Shown here: one piece after another, positions 25,024 through 37,616 of the stretch
How the letters are laid out: every line of letters starts with the position of its first letter
Position numbering within the stretch: the stretch's first letter is position 1
DNA from: Burhinus oedicnemus
Lineage: Eukaryota > Chordata > Aves > Charadriiformes > Burhinidae
Direction of reading: 5' to 3'
NCBI GenBank assembly: GCA_008921705.1
Contig: VFFE01006811.1
Coordinates: 105,184-169,183, forward strand
Length of the DNA: 64,000 nt
Position numbers and translations under genes: made by a program
Notes under the pieces: generated by a model
The model's input: the letters and a program-made list of their open reading frames with translations, nothing else
Told to the model about the DNA's origin: nothing
The model's database searches: none

Positions 25024-25168
25024 GGGTATTTTTGGAAGTCTCTGAACTTTACAGTTAAAGATGTGCCAGAAGTAGTTAGGAAAAGTTCAGGAGGCACTGA
25101 GCACTTGAGTGCTTGCTTTCTAACCCGCTGGTCTGACAGTGTTAATAAAACCTAGTTTGGCAGTCCTT

Positions 25169-25219
25169 AACTGAATCAAGTGGATCAAGCTTATCCCTGC
25201 AGCTTAGTTTGATTCAGTT
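25169..25219. repeat. Inverted repeat, 11-base perfect arms
   Basis: AACTGAATCAA (25169-25179) and TTGATTCAGTT (25209-25219) are exact reverse complements around a 29-base loop that itself contains AAGCT and AGCTT. It could form a hairpin or be the core of a small degraded transposon. Confidence 0.7.
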
Positions 25220-25356
25220 GCCTCACGGCCAGAACTTAGTTCTGCTCATTAGAAACTCTCACCATCTGTTAAAAGCGATTAAAATACATTTTCAAGTTTC
25301 TAATAAAGGAGAGCTTTTAGGAATGTATTTTTTCCAGGGATTAGAGACTTGTGATA

Positions 25357-25442
25357 CGCCGTGGAGCAACGTGGGCTAAGTGAGCATCCAGCGCCGCTGG
25401 CGAGCGTGCCGCAGTGGCAGGCTCTGCTCGGCAGCGGTGGCG
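25357..25442. promoter_or_regulatory. Second CpG-rich islet
   Basis: Eleven CpG in 86 bases, including GCGCCGC and GGCGAGCGTGCCGC. It lies 330 bases right of the 24.8 kb islet, and the two probably belong to one element. About 130 bases further on, TTTTCTTTTTCTTTCAG at about 25576-25592 is a strong acceptor-like sequence. Confidence 0.5.
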
Positions 25443-25449
25443 GAGGCAT

Positions 25450-28400
25450 GAGAGGAGGCTGGAGAGGAAGAATGGGGAATGACGGCAGGAGGAAGGCAGA
25501 AGTGGACTCTGCTTCAAAATGAGCAGAACAGCCAGGAAAGTACTGAGCTGAGTTAAAGTGGGAAATAATTTTTTTCTTTTCTTTTTCTTTCAGAGAAGGA
25601 ATAATGAAAACTTTGGTTAGTCTGTCATGGAGTCTAATTTAGTTAACCTCAGTGGGCCACTTATTGGCTTCCAAAGAAGGAAGAACTGTACCCATTAAAT
25701 CATGTTCAAGATGAATAAAAATTTCCTGTTGCTTCAAGTGTTCCACCTTTTCCTTCTGTAATGCTCCTAAGTATTTCCCACAAGGGACTCATTTGCTCTT
25801 CAGGGCATTTAGCATTCATGTGACAGTCCAGAAATGTAATTGTCTTAAGATTTGGTATTAGAGGAGTATTTTGCAGAGATTTATGGGGGGAGAGAGTTGT
25901 GAGGAGCAGCACAGTGCCTGCTGTCTCCTCACAACAGGTTGTTGCCGCTCCTCCCGTGCACTCTGAGCCTGCAAAAGGCTCGATGCGTGCTGCTCTTTCA
26001 CCGTCCTCTTCCTGCCCTGCCTCCCACCTTTGTGCCTACCCTCCAGTACTGGGTACTGCTTTTGCTGCCTTCGCTTCTCTGTGCCCGTGAATTGGAAGCT
26101 CAGAAATCATTAAATCATGAAAAATGCTAAAACAATGTAATGCAATGTTTTGCTTCTGCAACTGTTGAACACTTGTCATGACGGCTGCCTGGAGCAGAGC
26201 TTCTAAAGCATCTCGGACTAGTGATTTGTGATCTGTCCACCCGTACACACCCACATCCAATATATGTATTTTTATTTTTTAGTTAATATTTGGCTCTCTG
26301 AAACATAAATTACTGCATTTTTCCTTTTGTTAATTTATTGTGTTTTCCACTATAGGCAGGTCTTTGTCTAGAACAGGCGAGTAAAAAGATTTGGTGGAGT
26401 CTTTGGGTAAAAATGGTTTTCAGCCTAAATATTACAAGTATTATTGGAACCAGATTGGATTGTAACTGGTCCAGGCAGCTAACTCCTGAAGAAAAGATGA
26501 GTATGGAGACAGTTTACTGTGAGAATCTCCTGTGCGGCAAATCTAAATTGAGGAATGGAAAAAGAAACATTTCCCTACAGTGGTCCTATGTAAGCTCCTG
26601 TTCCTTTCGGGGGTCACTTTACCCGTTAACTGTCCTTAATCGTAACTAAAGCAGAAGTACTTAATAAATTCTAAATAATTTTCTGATCATGTGATCTTCT
26701 GAGCTGGGACTATATGTCACTTTAACCACTACAGACTACAGCCTCGTTCGTGGATGTGCACCATATAGGAAAAGGCTCTTCACATTTTCTGTCTGGTAAC
26801 TGTATTTTTGCTTTCTCTCTTTCTGCTAATTTTAAAGTTAACCCAAGTGCTTTGAACCCTGTAGTAAGCACCGTTTTCACTAGGTAGTAAAGCTCCAATA
26901 CACATATAGCCGAGGAGACGGGAGCTTGCATCCATGGCACCAGTGCATGACTTGACAGCTTGAATGACAAAACCTTTGCCTGTAGGCTACAATCTGTAAA
27001 TATTGTTTCCTGGGCATTCGCCTTGTTATTTTAAGTTTTTATTTTCTTTATACGTTTTGGATATCTGCCATGAACACAACACTCCTTACTGTTCAGTGTA
27101 GAGCATGAATGTATTCAGGGAGGGAGTTGTGTCTCGTCAATGTGTCAAAAGTTGCGAGGTAATAGAAGCGTTTGACACAGCAATTCTGAGTGCCTCAGAT
27201 GAAATCTCTTTGAAATGTTTACCTTTGCCACTTAATATAATTTATTTTTCATGTCCAACCTAAAAAGTTTCAATTAATCTAACTTGTTATATTGCTAAAT
27301 GTAGACATTTAGATACACCAAATACTGATCTATACATGCGTGGAGGCATTTTATGGCGAAAAGATGGAATCTCATTTGAAAAATCACTTCCATTATATTC
27401 CACCCCTGTAGCTATTTTGGGATAGACACTGTGTAGACTTTTGGTGTGAGCTAAAACAGCTTTCTTTATTTTCTAACATAAAGCTTGTTAAGCGTTTCAC
27501 AGAAAGATTCCTACAGATTGCATGGCTGTCCGGCTGTCTGGCCAGGCTCTGTACAACAGGTGTTTAATTATGATCTCAGTCACATATATACCAATAGGCC
27601 CTGGTGCTGCCTTTCAATACTTTCTTTTAGCTCAAAATCTAATAGTTTCAACTTGATATCACTATTTATTGTAACTCTAGTGCTCATGAATTTCTATCTG
27701 TGTAATAAACACGGCAGAAGACCCAGCCTGAAGTTCATTTGGTCTAAAAAAAGGCAGTTACTAAGATTGAATTATTATTATTTTAAGATTGTAATAATTA
27801 AAAAAAAAAAATCACAAAGACTCACACCTACTTTTTCCATCTTTTTCCTTTTGGCCATCAACATGTTTTACCCAGCAGGTCTAACAAACAGCCATATGCT
27901 CTCTAGTCTCCAGGGAAGTACTTCCAGCTTGAAAATCAATATGTCACTACCAGGCTGCGGTAATGGATGCTTACGGCAGCAGGTTTGTATAAGCTAATGG
28001 CACACGGTGCAACAGCGGCTCATTTAGATGAAAGGGTTGCCTAGTCTCATTCAAATGTTTGGGGCAGCAAATGATGAATGTTTGTAAAAGCTAATCAAAA
28101 TGGTAATTTGTTCACTGAAGTGCAGGCTGTCTATGGCTGCTGCACTGGAGATCCTACCAAGGAATACAGTCAGTACACTAGTCCGAGCTTTTTTTTCTGC
28201 GAGGTGTTTTCATGTCTGTGGAGTAGACTGGCACTACCCTGTGAGCCAGTGTAAAACAGCGTAGCTCGAACTGGGGCTTTTTCTTGCACAAGCATCAGCC
28301 CCCGAGGACTTGGATAAGCTGGAAAAAATCTGCAGAAAACCAAAGATGTAAATATGTGTGTGAATTTTGGATAATTTGTACAAAAATGCCCACAAATCAT

Positions 28401-29940
28401 CAAGACCTGGATTTACCCGTGCTTTGAAAAGAGAAAGCCTAAGTGAAAGGCCTAAAATAAAGGGGATTTTTAAAAGAATCCTCCTTGATAGTTTTTGTGG
28501 TTCTTTGTGGAGAACAATGCTGACATATCATATGGATCCAAATCTGTGGAGACAAACAATTTTTATGCTGTATGCTATTGGAAAGCCATTCATAGTGCCA
28601 CTGGTGACACCCTGCTTGATTCTGTGGAAGGGTTATTTCAGCCGCTGCTGCTGATACCTTATACCCTGGTGTCTTTCAGAGGAGTTAAAAAGCTCTTCCA
28701 GTCCAGTGTATCGCTACCTCTTCCGGAGCAGTGGAAAGCGGTCTTCAGTGCCAAGTACAAAAGAAGCTGCAGACATGTACTCTGTTAAAGACATGTACAG
28801 TTTTCCTTTCTTTTCATATGCTATATGGTAATGCTCAAAGTCTCATTTCTTTCTGTTGCTTGGGACAGCCATAATGTATTTTTTCACCTGAAGTATGTGT
28901 GCTAGTTAGCAAGGACAAGAGCAGCCTTTTGGCTAGAAAACACCTGTTCATCAGTTCAAGCAAGATTTCTGTCCTCTGATCAGGAATGGTGACCAACAAG
29001 ACATGCAGACTTCCAGGTTAAGCTGGCATCTGTCTAGATTTTCACTTAGCGTGTAGTACATAGCCCTTTTTACAGAACCTACTTCTCATTTCCATCAATA
29101 CCTTGTCAAGATAAGTTGCCTCTCTAGGTTTGCTTCCATCTATTACAACAAGAGGTCTCGAGACAGTCCTTTCCAGTCCTTTTCCATTACTTAGGATAAA
29201 ATAACATGTCTGAATATTTCAGAACCACATATTAGATTTTGAGTTCAGCTCTACAAGTGAGTGAAATTGCATGCAGGAGAAAGGGCCGTCATTCCTAATG
29301 GTGTCTGTTTAATTCTAATGCGCATAGCTTGTGGGGTTTGTTTAAAAAGTGCTGAAACACATAGCCAGTGTATATCTTAATCTCCTATTCAGACATGGTG
29401 TTCTTAGTTTAAATAACTAGTTAAAAAGAGCTATTTAAACAAGCTTTTATAACTTGTGGGAGCCTTGTCGAGCTTTTAAAATGTAACTAAGCTGTGTTTT
29501 GGTGATGTATGTGTAACTCTTTCTGTTTGTTTATTTCAAACTTTTCCAAACTCTTCCAGCAGCCTGTTTTACATACATTTACAACCGAAGTTTCATCGAA
29601 AGGACTTGTGGCCTCTTGTTTGCAAATTTACAGGGAGCATCAAAGGACATTATAAATACACTGAAAATTTCCTCTAGCAAGAAACAAAACCGCCAGGTTA
29701 TTTGTGCACTGCGTATGTTTATAGCCTACTTCAAAGGTTTTGGTTACCTTAGCTCTGAGCCGTGGAATCGCTCTTGCAACGTGTGAGTAGGTCAAGAACT
29801 CCTACATACAGACATCAGCCTGGCAGACTGAGCCCCATGTTGTCATGATTCAGTGTACAGACTTGTGTGCTGCCTGTTGTCTGGACAGTGGTCTGGAACA
29901 TTCATAGCCCTGTGAAATGCAGAGAAGCACCGGCTTTTGG
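25450..29940. other. Intron block, no gene recognised
   Basis: Contains a 170-codon open frame at 27485-27997 that is lysine- and serine-rich with no domain; this length is near the chance maximum for 64 kb of AT-rich DNA. No transposon was identified. The 5' part holds the acceptor-like tract noted with the CpG islets. Confidence 0.4.
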
Positions 29941-29944
29941 CATC

Positions 29945-30005
29945 ATTTTAAAATCTGATCCACTGTCCGTTGAAGTCAGTTGAAAGATTCCCATGACCTC
30001 AAGGT
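29945..30005 (+). mobile_element. Old unclassified amniote interspersed repeat
   Basis: AATCTGATCCACTGTCCGTT, then GAAGTCAGTTGAAAGATTCC, then CATGACCTCAAGG. This matches a motif common in turtle, crocodile and bird genomes, recalled as 'CTGATCCAAAGCCCATTGAA' followed by 'GTCARTGGAAAGACTCCCAT'. I cannot name the family with confidence. Confidence 0.5.
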
Positions 30006-30009
30006 TGCT

Positions 30010-32419
30010 GGGGAGGCTCTTGTCTCGAAGGGAGCTTGTCAGCATTTTCTGATAGGATCCCAGGTTGGATAAAAAGTGAAAAAACTGACAAACTATATTA
30101 TCAAAGATCAGAAAGCATAAGAGCTTGTGAAATGTGAAGCCTTTCAGTATATTAGGTCAGCTATTCACAGAGCTCCCCCTTCACATCAGCCTGGAAATAG
30201 AACTGATGAGTGAGCACGGGTGAGAATTAGACTCATTACAAAACTCTTCCAAAACCCAGCCGTGTGAAGAGGGTAATACTGAAGGATCAAGTCAATCACT
30301 AGAAGGCTAGAAAACAGCCAGCCTAAATTTAACTCAGCTTCTTTGTGATCACATATTGTGAAATTATGATAGCATTTTTTGTAGGCTACCTCCATCTTTG
30401 GAATTAATCAGGGCCTGAGATACGATTCCTGGCTGTGGATCTTTACCGTTATTTATTTGCAGAAGGTACAAAGTGGAAGAGAAAAATTTGAACTCAATGT
30501 TTCTGAGGGAATTGAGTTCTTTTCTTGTCTGTTCCACAGTTTTCATTGACAATGATAGACCAGCCCATTAAGTAGTGTTTTCAGATGGTCACAAAGTGCT
30601 TTCAGCAGGGATGAGATTCCTGTTTGATTGCAGAAGTGACAAATATTTAAACTTGAGGCTTGATGATAAGCAACATACAATTGGACATATAAAGTGCTGT
30701 GCAACAGTAAAGTCTACAAAGAAATATATCTTTGTGTCTTCAGTTGCATACCCCAATTTTTCTTAAATTCAGTTCTCCATCTGTAAATTAATAGACATGG
30801 TATAATAGTAATTTAGTTAACGTTTCTAGAGGCACTCAGATACTACACTGAGCAGCAGTGAAAAAACCCAGAGGAATTAAAAATATTGTCTTCAAAAGAG
30901 GTTGAATAATTCCTATCACTGAGGAATGAAGATGAAAAAATATTGAATTACTTCAAAGTTATTCAGTATTCCATGCACTGACTGAGTTAGTTGGAGTACT
31001 AAGGAAAAATGTGCTGATATAATTAAGAAACATATTGTAATTCATAATATTATAATTCACAATAGCATAGAGCTCAAATTAGATTTTATTCAGGCAGTTT
31101 CCATCTTCTGAGTGCTTGAATTTGCAGTGTTAGTTTTCTTTCAAAGTAAAGCTGAATGAATGAATGAATAAAAAACTTCACAAAATAAGTGTGAAGTTAG
31201 TGGAAAAATAAAACACAACAGTGTTTTAAAAAGCACTCTGAGTACCTCCTTCCTCTTCTGCTGAAATTCTACCATCATCCTAATACTCATAAAAGTCATA
31301 AGCCATATTTGATTTTTGAGGTCATTCAGTCCTCTGCCATTTAAGTAGCAAAAGCAGTAAGATGACCCTCATTGACCAAACCTAGAGGAGAATTCACTTG
31401 TGACCATAGGCCAACCTCCCTCCTGTTGGTACCCATTGTATTTGGTTGAAGGGGTTACCTCCATATGCTGCCGGACCCTGTGTTGGAAGAGCAGAGGGTG
31501 TAAGACTGAGGTTGGGGAAGGGGTTCATTCGAGACAACTTTCTTTCTCTTTGGTCTGGCATCTTGGCCTGACATGCAGCAGTTGGTCCAGGCTGGAACTT
31601 GTCTCTGCTGGGCACAGGCAAAGTGTCATTTCTCAAAGGTGCACATTTTGGGCACACATAGGTGCTTTTTCCACAAGACAGAAGAGGACACCTCCTTATG
31701 AGATTTCAGAACAGTCATTTAACGGGTGCTCAAACCTTCTATATGAAAAGTTGTTGACATGAACATGGTCAAAATGATATATTATCCTTAGCCTCCTTTT
31801 TTAGAAGAGCACAAATGTGGAGCTGAGAATTTCCAGGGTTTCAGCCTAAGGCAGACAGCCAAAATGGAAAAATTTAGCCCAAACAATTTCAGTTAAGCAA
31901 TTGAAAATGAAAGTGTTGAGCAATCTTTGTATAATCTAAAAAACATAGAAAACTCTGATAGAGTGGTCGTTTCTGGCTACTAAACTACTAGAAAAGTCTG
32001 ATTAACCACATGATTTAGGAAAGGTCTATAAGTAGATTGACCAAGAGTGCAAATTAATGCTAGTGTCAGAGATCCTTTTTTTGTGTTTTGGCGCTTTTAA
32101 GCAAAATGAAATAGAAGTTTCTATAATGATGCAAAACTATTTTGAAACATGTGTTTCAGTAATAAATCCACTAAAACCTAACTTTGGCCTAGAAACACTG
32201 CTTGTTAATTGATGAGTCAGTGAAGAATGGAGGAACTGATCTTATTCAAAAGTGTTATTTAAAGCAGGTTGATGATTTACTGTAAGGCTGGTTCTGAATT
32301 ATACAAGAACTGCAAAGATTTTTTTATCCTGCAGGTCTTGATGAGTAGGAAATGCAAAAGAAAGTAACAAATCCATAGCTGACTAAAAAGAGAGCAAATG
32401 AACATATTGTGGTTACAAG
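30010..32419. other. Intron block, nothing recognised beyond short repeats
   Basis: A TGAA tetranucleotide repeat lies at 31153-31169. ORFs on both strands overlap near 31394-31762 without resemblance to known proteins. No exon or transposon was identified. Confidence 0.4.
31153..31171 (+). repeat. (TGAA)n tetranucleotide repeat
   Basis: TGAATGAATGAATGAATAA, about four units. Confidence 0.85.
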
Positions 32420-34130
32420 TTTAACAGTTTATTTTAGTGAGAAGGAAGAGAGAACACCTGAACATAATACAAGAGGAACAAGTTAAAGCATATTTAGACA
32501 AGCTAGATATTTTCAAGTGTGACAGGCTGATTAAGTTTATCCTAGACAAATTTAAGGAAAGCACAAGGAATCCTTCCGTTCCAAGGCTATGCTTGTAATA
32601 GTAAATATGACTTTCTAGGAACTTTCCTGGGTACTGATGTCATGGGGCATGAAACAGCCCAGGTCTCCAGTAGAAATTGTATTTGCCTCCAAAAGAGATC
32701 ATCTGCATCCAAAACATTTGCTGGGAATCGTCCCTGGCTATTTCTGTGCGGCACCCAACCTCAATATTTGGTTGGGAAAGTGCTACCTGGCACCAGCCCA
32801 GACAATGCCAGGCTCCTGTGATCACAGTTTAACACTATAGGCTTGTGTCTTCATTTTTAATCACATAATAGGTGACTCTTTTTCTTACTTGCTAAGTGCA
32901 GCATTAGTGAGTCTTTTCAAGAGTCCTTGGAGGATGGTCATGTCCAAGTGGATCAGAGCATGGTGCATCAGCAAAGATAAAGCAGCTCTTTGTGAAGAGG
33001 TAAACAGAAGGTTTTAAAAAGTACAGATCTGTCAATAATACTGGAACAAAAAAACCTCTCAAATTAACCAAAATGCTGTAATAGTAATTTTCAGTGCATT
33101 GGAAGGATAATGAGGTGAATAGAATCAAACAAAGGAGATTTATAAGGACTAAAGCAGTTTTTAGTCTGATCCAAATTCCGTCTTTGAGAGAGTGTCTGCT
33201 TTTATGGATGTGAGGAATTGCATCTATTATAGCCTTATTTAACGTTGCCCCATTTCAAATTCATCAAAGCAAACTATGGAATTAAGTTCTAGATTAATTT
33301 AATATATGCTTAGTGGGTGGAAGATAATTTAGAGAATACTGTTTTGCTGTCAAACTGGAAAGACTTCTCTAGAGTGATTGTAAAGTGTCTGTCTGGAATC
33401 TATTTCTATTACACAATTTCAGCAGCAGCTTGGATGGAATAGAATTTCCACATTTGAACATGACACCAAGCTGAGAGGAGTTTCAAGATTTTTAGAGGAT
33501 AAGCTCAGAGCTCAAAATAATCTCACTGAATTGAAAAATGGTCTGAAATCAATAAATTGAAATTCAATAAGGAGAACTGCAAAGTCTCCTTGTGCAATTA
33601 GGGAGAAGAAATTAAATGGTCGAATGAAAAATGGAAAAAAATTGGGCAGCAACATCATAGAACTGGAGTTAGGCGTACCGCCTTGCAAACTGAGTAAGTA
33701 ATAACATAACTGTGTCAGATAAATTCATGGGAATGACGATTTCAGGCACTGGAGGCAATTATTCTACTGCACACTGACGAGTGCGGTGTTGGTCACTAGA
33801 CTTAGCAAAGATGTAGGTGAAGTGAAGGGAGTCTGGAGGACAGCAACAGGACTGATAAGAGGTATAAAAGATAGGACCTGCAAGAAAAACTTGAAATAAC
33901 TGGGTTTGTTTAGTCTGGAAAAGAGAAGACTCATAGTGTGGGGGAAGGGAACTTGATAACAGTCTTCAAAACTCTTAGAGCTATGGGGGCTATCTGTTGT
34001 TCCTCACATCCATGGAGGACAAGACAGGGAGTTACTGACTTAATTTGCAGTAGGAATTAATAGGAGAAACTTTAACTATGCAGACTTAAACAGGTTGTGT
34101 TGGCAGAATGGGAGTAATGGTCGCCAGAGA
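32420..34130 (+). mobile_element. Ancient CR1 LINE, long degraded copy (ORF2 C-terminal half and 3' part)
   Basis: The middle and right parts are clearly CR1: ACATGACACCAAGCTGAGAG and GGAGGACAGCAACAGGACTG are conserved CR1 blocks, followed by TTTAGTCTGGAAAAGAGAAG and TTGATAACAGTCTTCAAAAC. The left part (about 32420-32600, TTAGACAAGCTAGATATTTT CAAGTG) looks like the reverse-transcriptase region 'LDKLDIFKS'. Between 32600 and 33400 the match is poor, perhaps from indels or from two separate pieces. No intact frame remains. This is the oldest and longest CR1 in the window. Confidence 0.75.
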
Positions 34131-34134
34131 ATTA

Positions 34135-37100
34135 CAGATTTATCAGAAAAAAACATTGTAATCATGTCTACATACATTGATCCTTCTTCAGCTTAGCAGG
34201 ATGGTATAATAACATTGTGATCCTTCCCAAATTTGCTTCTCCATTTTGATTTCGTCCATCACATTAGCTTCTATGTGAGTGGTATAATAAATAAAAACAT
34301 GCATTTCTTGCCTTTGCTTAAATATAAATTAGGAAAATAATTGGCAGCGACCCATAACCTCTAACATTTTTTAATGAAAACTGTTATTCCTCCAGTAGTT
34401 TTGTAGGAGGACAAGATGATGGTGTTATGCTGGGGCTGTACGGACGGCTTATTAAAACGTGAAATGTCTAAAAGTGAGCATCTACACAAACTTAAAAATG
34501 AAACCTTTCCTCCAAAAATGTATTAGTGGTCATAATTTTTGGCTCTAATATGGAACCCTTTTCAAAGAGAAAATGAGCAAACCTCAGATCCATAAAATCA
34601 GACAGTATTTCACCACCAACTTCAGTGGAAATAATACAGATTTTTAATGAGTTAAGGTGGTTCCAAAATTCACTTTTCAGTTGCTTTTACAAAATTCCGT
34701 ATTTCCTGATACAGGTCTGGGATGACTGCCATCCGTGAGTGATGCCATGGTTTGTGTTGTGGTGCACAGTATTTTAAGACTGGCATTTCCCACATTTTTC
34801 ATTCAGCTTTCATAATTTTTTCCCCTCTTTTGTTTTTTTCCATATCATACTGCGCTGAGTTGAGTTTCCTGTACTGAAGATGTCTATTAACATTTCTGGA
34901 ATCCCTCTAGGGATGCCCTGTGTTCTTACCCTGAATTTAACTGAGCCAGAAATTTGAACAGAGATGCCCAAAGAAAATACAACTTGAGCTATTGGAGTGA
35001 ACCATATATACCAGAAAGGAAAAATGTAAATTTTGTTACTACCAGTAAGTTTTACCATGGCAATTCTATTGGTTTTGTGTTTTTGTAACTTGATTTTGTG
35101 CATTAGAGCATTCTTTGTGATCTCAAGTGTTTGCTCACGTTTAATCGCTGCTCGTTTCTTCGTGAGTGGCTTTGGTCATCAATATTAAATGAACATGAGT
35201 ATTGAACTCCTGCACACGCGTTTGTAAAAGTGTGCCAGCCCACCTTTGATATTGGAAGTGAGGCGTAGTGTGGAGCAGAGTCCACAGTTGTCAGCTCTCT
35301 GGGCACATTAGGCAAAGGCTTCGGTACGGCTGCAGCAGACACCAGCACCCCGAGGGAAAAGGAAGAAAGCAAAGGCTGGCCAGGACGTAGCAGCAGGGCT
35401 TTGAGGGTAAATAAAGATGTAGTGACACAAGGCAGGAGAGGAAGAGAGGGCAGGAGATTTCAAGACCAGCTGCTAAAAGGTTAAAAAGCAGCGTACTAAA
35501 GGAAGAAATAGAAATTTTGCACCCTGGCTTAAACTGAAGTTCATGAAATCCTGTGGATTCTACCATCCTTCCTAAAATGAGTAAGATTATCAGACTTTGG
35601 ATCCTACCCAGTGTGCTTTCAGTATTCTGCAAATGAGTAAATAAGTAGCCTCACTTTGCTCATAATGAATATACTCTTCTGTAAAGTGTACAATGAATTA
35701 AGTGCATTGACCACATTTTCAGTCTGGGAAGTGCAAAGAGAAATAGCTTGATTTTGTGTTATACGTCCTTTTTAACCTCAAATGTGGTTATTGCAATAGC
35801 TAGTTAGCTAGAACTACATCAGAAATCTCTTCTGCTGCTGGTGTGCTCTATACAGGTGAAAGTAAGTTTTTGCCTCCATGTACTAGGTCCTCAAACAAAC
35901 AAGTTATGAACAATGAATTCCAGGAAAATAGTTTTTTCTTACTGTAACTGTAGTGGCATTTTGGTATTATCTCAAAGGGCTTCACCTCTACAAAAAGTCA
36001 GTAATAACTGTAAGCAATGTTACTCTACAAGTTTCTGGAACAGGCTATATCTCTAATAGTTACCATTTGTGAAATTAGACTACACATTTGCATCAAACTT
36101 ACGCACATACAAGAAAAAATGAATTACTTTGAATTTGCCTTGAAAGGGCGTAGAATTTGGGCTGGTATTTACCAACTGCTTGAATATGACTTCTTTACAC
36201 CTGCAAATAGTGCCTAAGTGACCTCCCCACTAAGAACTGAGGGAGCCTAGATCTGCCTAGGTTTGAAGATGAATACTACAAGGGGCATTTAGCCAACCTA
36301 ATTCACATACACACAGAATATGTTTATGTGGAAGGAAGTATTACTGCACCTGTATACAGTTTTTTAGGCCAAGATTGGTCTGAGTTAGTGATACCACACA
36401 CAGAGATGCAGGTGAATGAAGAAATAACTGATGGTGCTGATTTGGAAAGAATGAGCCAAGATGAGCCACCATCCCTCCTTGAACGCTGATAGTTTTTTTC
36501 TTCTAGGAAAGACAGGAAGGATGTGAAAGCTTCTGGCTGAGGTCAGGACTTGGTCTTTTGATGGTTTGTAGTTGGGTTTTATTTTTTATTTGAGGTTCAA
36601 CACAAATGTTTTTCTTGGACTGACCCCTCCATGCTGCCACACCTAAGGCAAGCACAGCAGAACTGGAAGCTAGATGCATTTGTCATGTTGGATTGATGTG
36701 ATTCATTGTGCTGATAAAGAATAATAAAGGCCACAGGGAACTAATAATAATGAGGTGGGTTTGGCTAGTAGAAGTGTAAAGTAAATGCTGTGTCTGGTTA
36801 AAACATTAGTGATGTAAAACCACTGCTGGATCTGCAGAAAGGGGAGGCATCCCCAATGTAAGCTGTAAATACATCAGGTTGGGGGTTTTTTCCATCAGTC
36901 ACGTTTTTGTGAAGGTCAGCCTTTCCCTGACACGTATGCCAAATCCACTTGCCTGTTAGCATTTCTTATCAGCTACTCCCACAAGGAATGATGAATACTT
37001 AATGTGCTGAATGTATACACTGTCTACTTTCTGGTGGGATTTCAGCTGTAAAATCACTTAATAATTCCATGATTAAATATTTGGGACCTAGGGGGAACAT

Positions 37101-37610
37101 ATTTATTTGACTGTCTGAAACTGCTATAGCTACTCTAAAAGCCTTAGTTCAGATAACGTTATGAGTTTTATGTACAGTTTTGTTCCAGGATGCATCCCTG
37201 GAACTGAGAATCGAGTGCACCTCTAAAAAGCACTGAAATATAGGGAAGGTCTGAACTAGGTTTGCAATTCTGACTGTAAGTGCTAGGCTGAAGTTACCCA
37301 TATGGAGGAAAAGGGAGAGACTTAATCCAGGGGCTTCTATATTGACAGTATTCAGCTATTAAAGCAGCATCATTTTTGATATCTCAGCCCTCTCCTGTGC
37401 TCCAGGAAAGCACCAAGCTTTCCCATCAATAATTAAAGATTTCCATATTATATCAGAAATGGTCATTGCACCAGAAATGCAACAGGGTACAGGCCTTGCA
37501 TTTCCACATGGGTTAATGCTTTTAAAAACCGCGTAAGCGTACGTCAAAACATAATGATGTACCCCACATTATACTCTTAGGGGTAGGGTAGGAGGTGTCT
37601 TCTATCTTGT
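34135..37610. other. Intron block, no gene recognised
   Basis: AT-rich sequence. Overlapping - strand frames of 89-113 codons at 34810-35632 have no domain. A weak old-repeat resemblance occurs near 36195-36300. An acceptor-donor-like junction TATACAG|GTGAAA lies near 35855. Nothing else stands out. Confidence 0.35.
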
Positions 37611-37616
37611 TGACTT

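Noticed and set aside
24757..25155. Protein-coding exon inside the CpG island
   Set aside because: Open frames occur on both strands as expected in GC-rich DNA. None resembles a known protein and none fits the SEMA3C frame.
27485..27997. 170-codon open frame as a gene
   Set aside because: This length is within the chance maximum for 64 kb of AT-rich DNA. It has no domain, and low-complexity lysine and tyrosine runs come from A-rich sequence.
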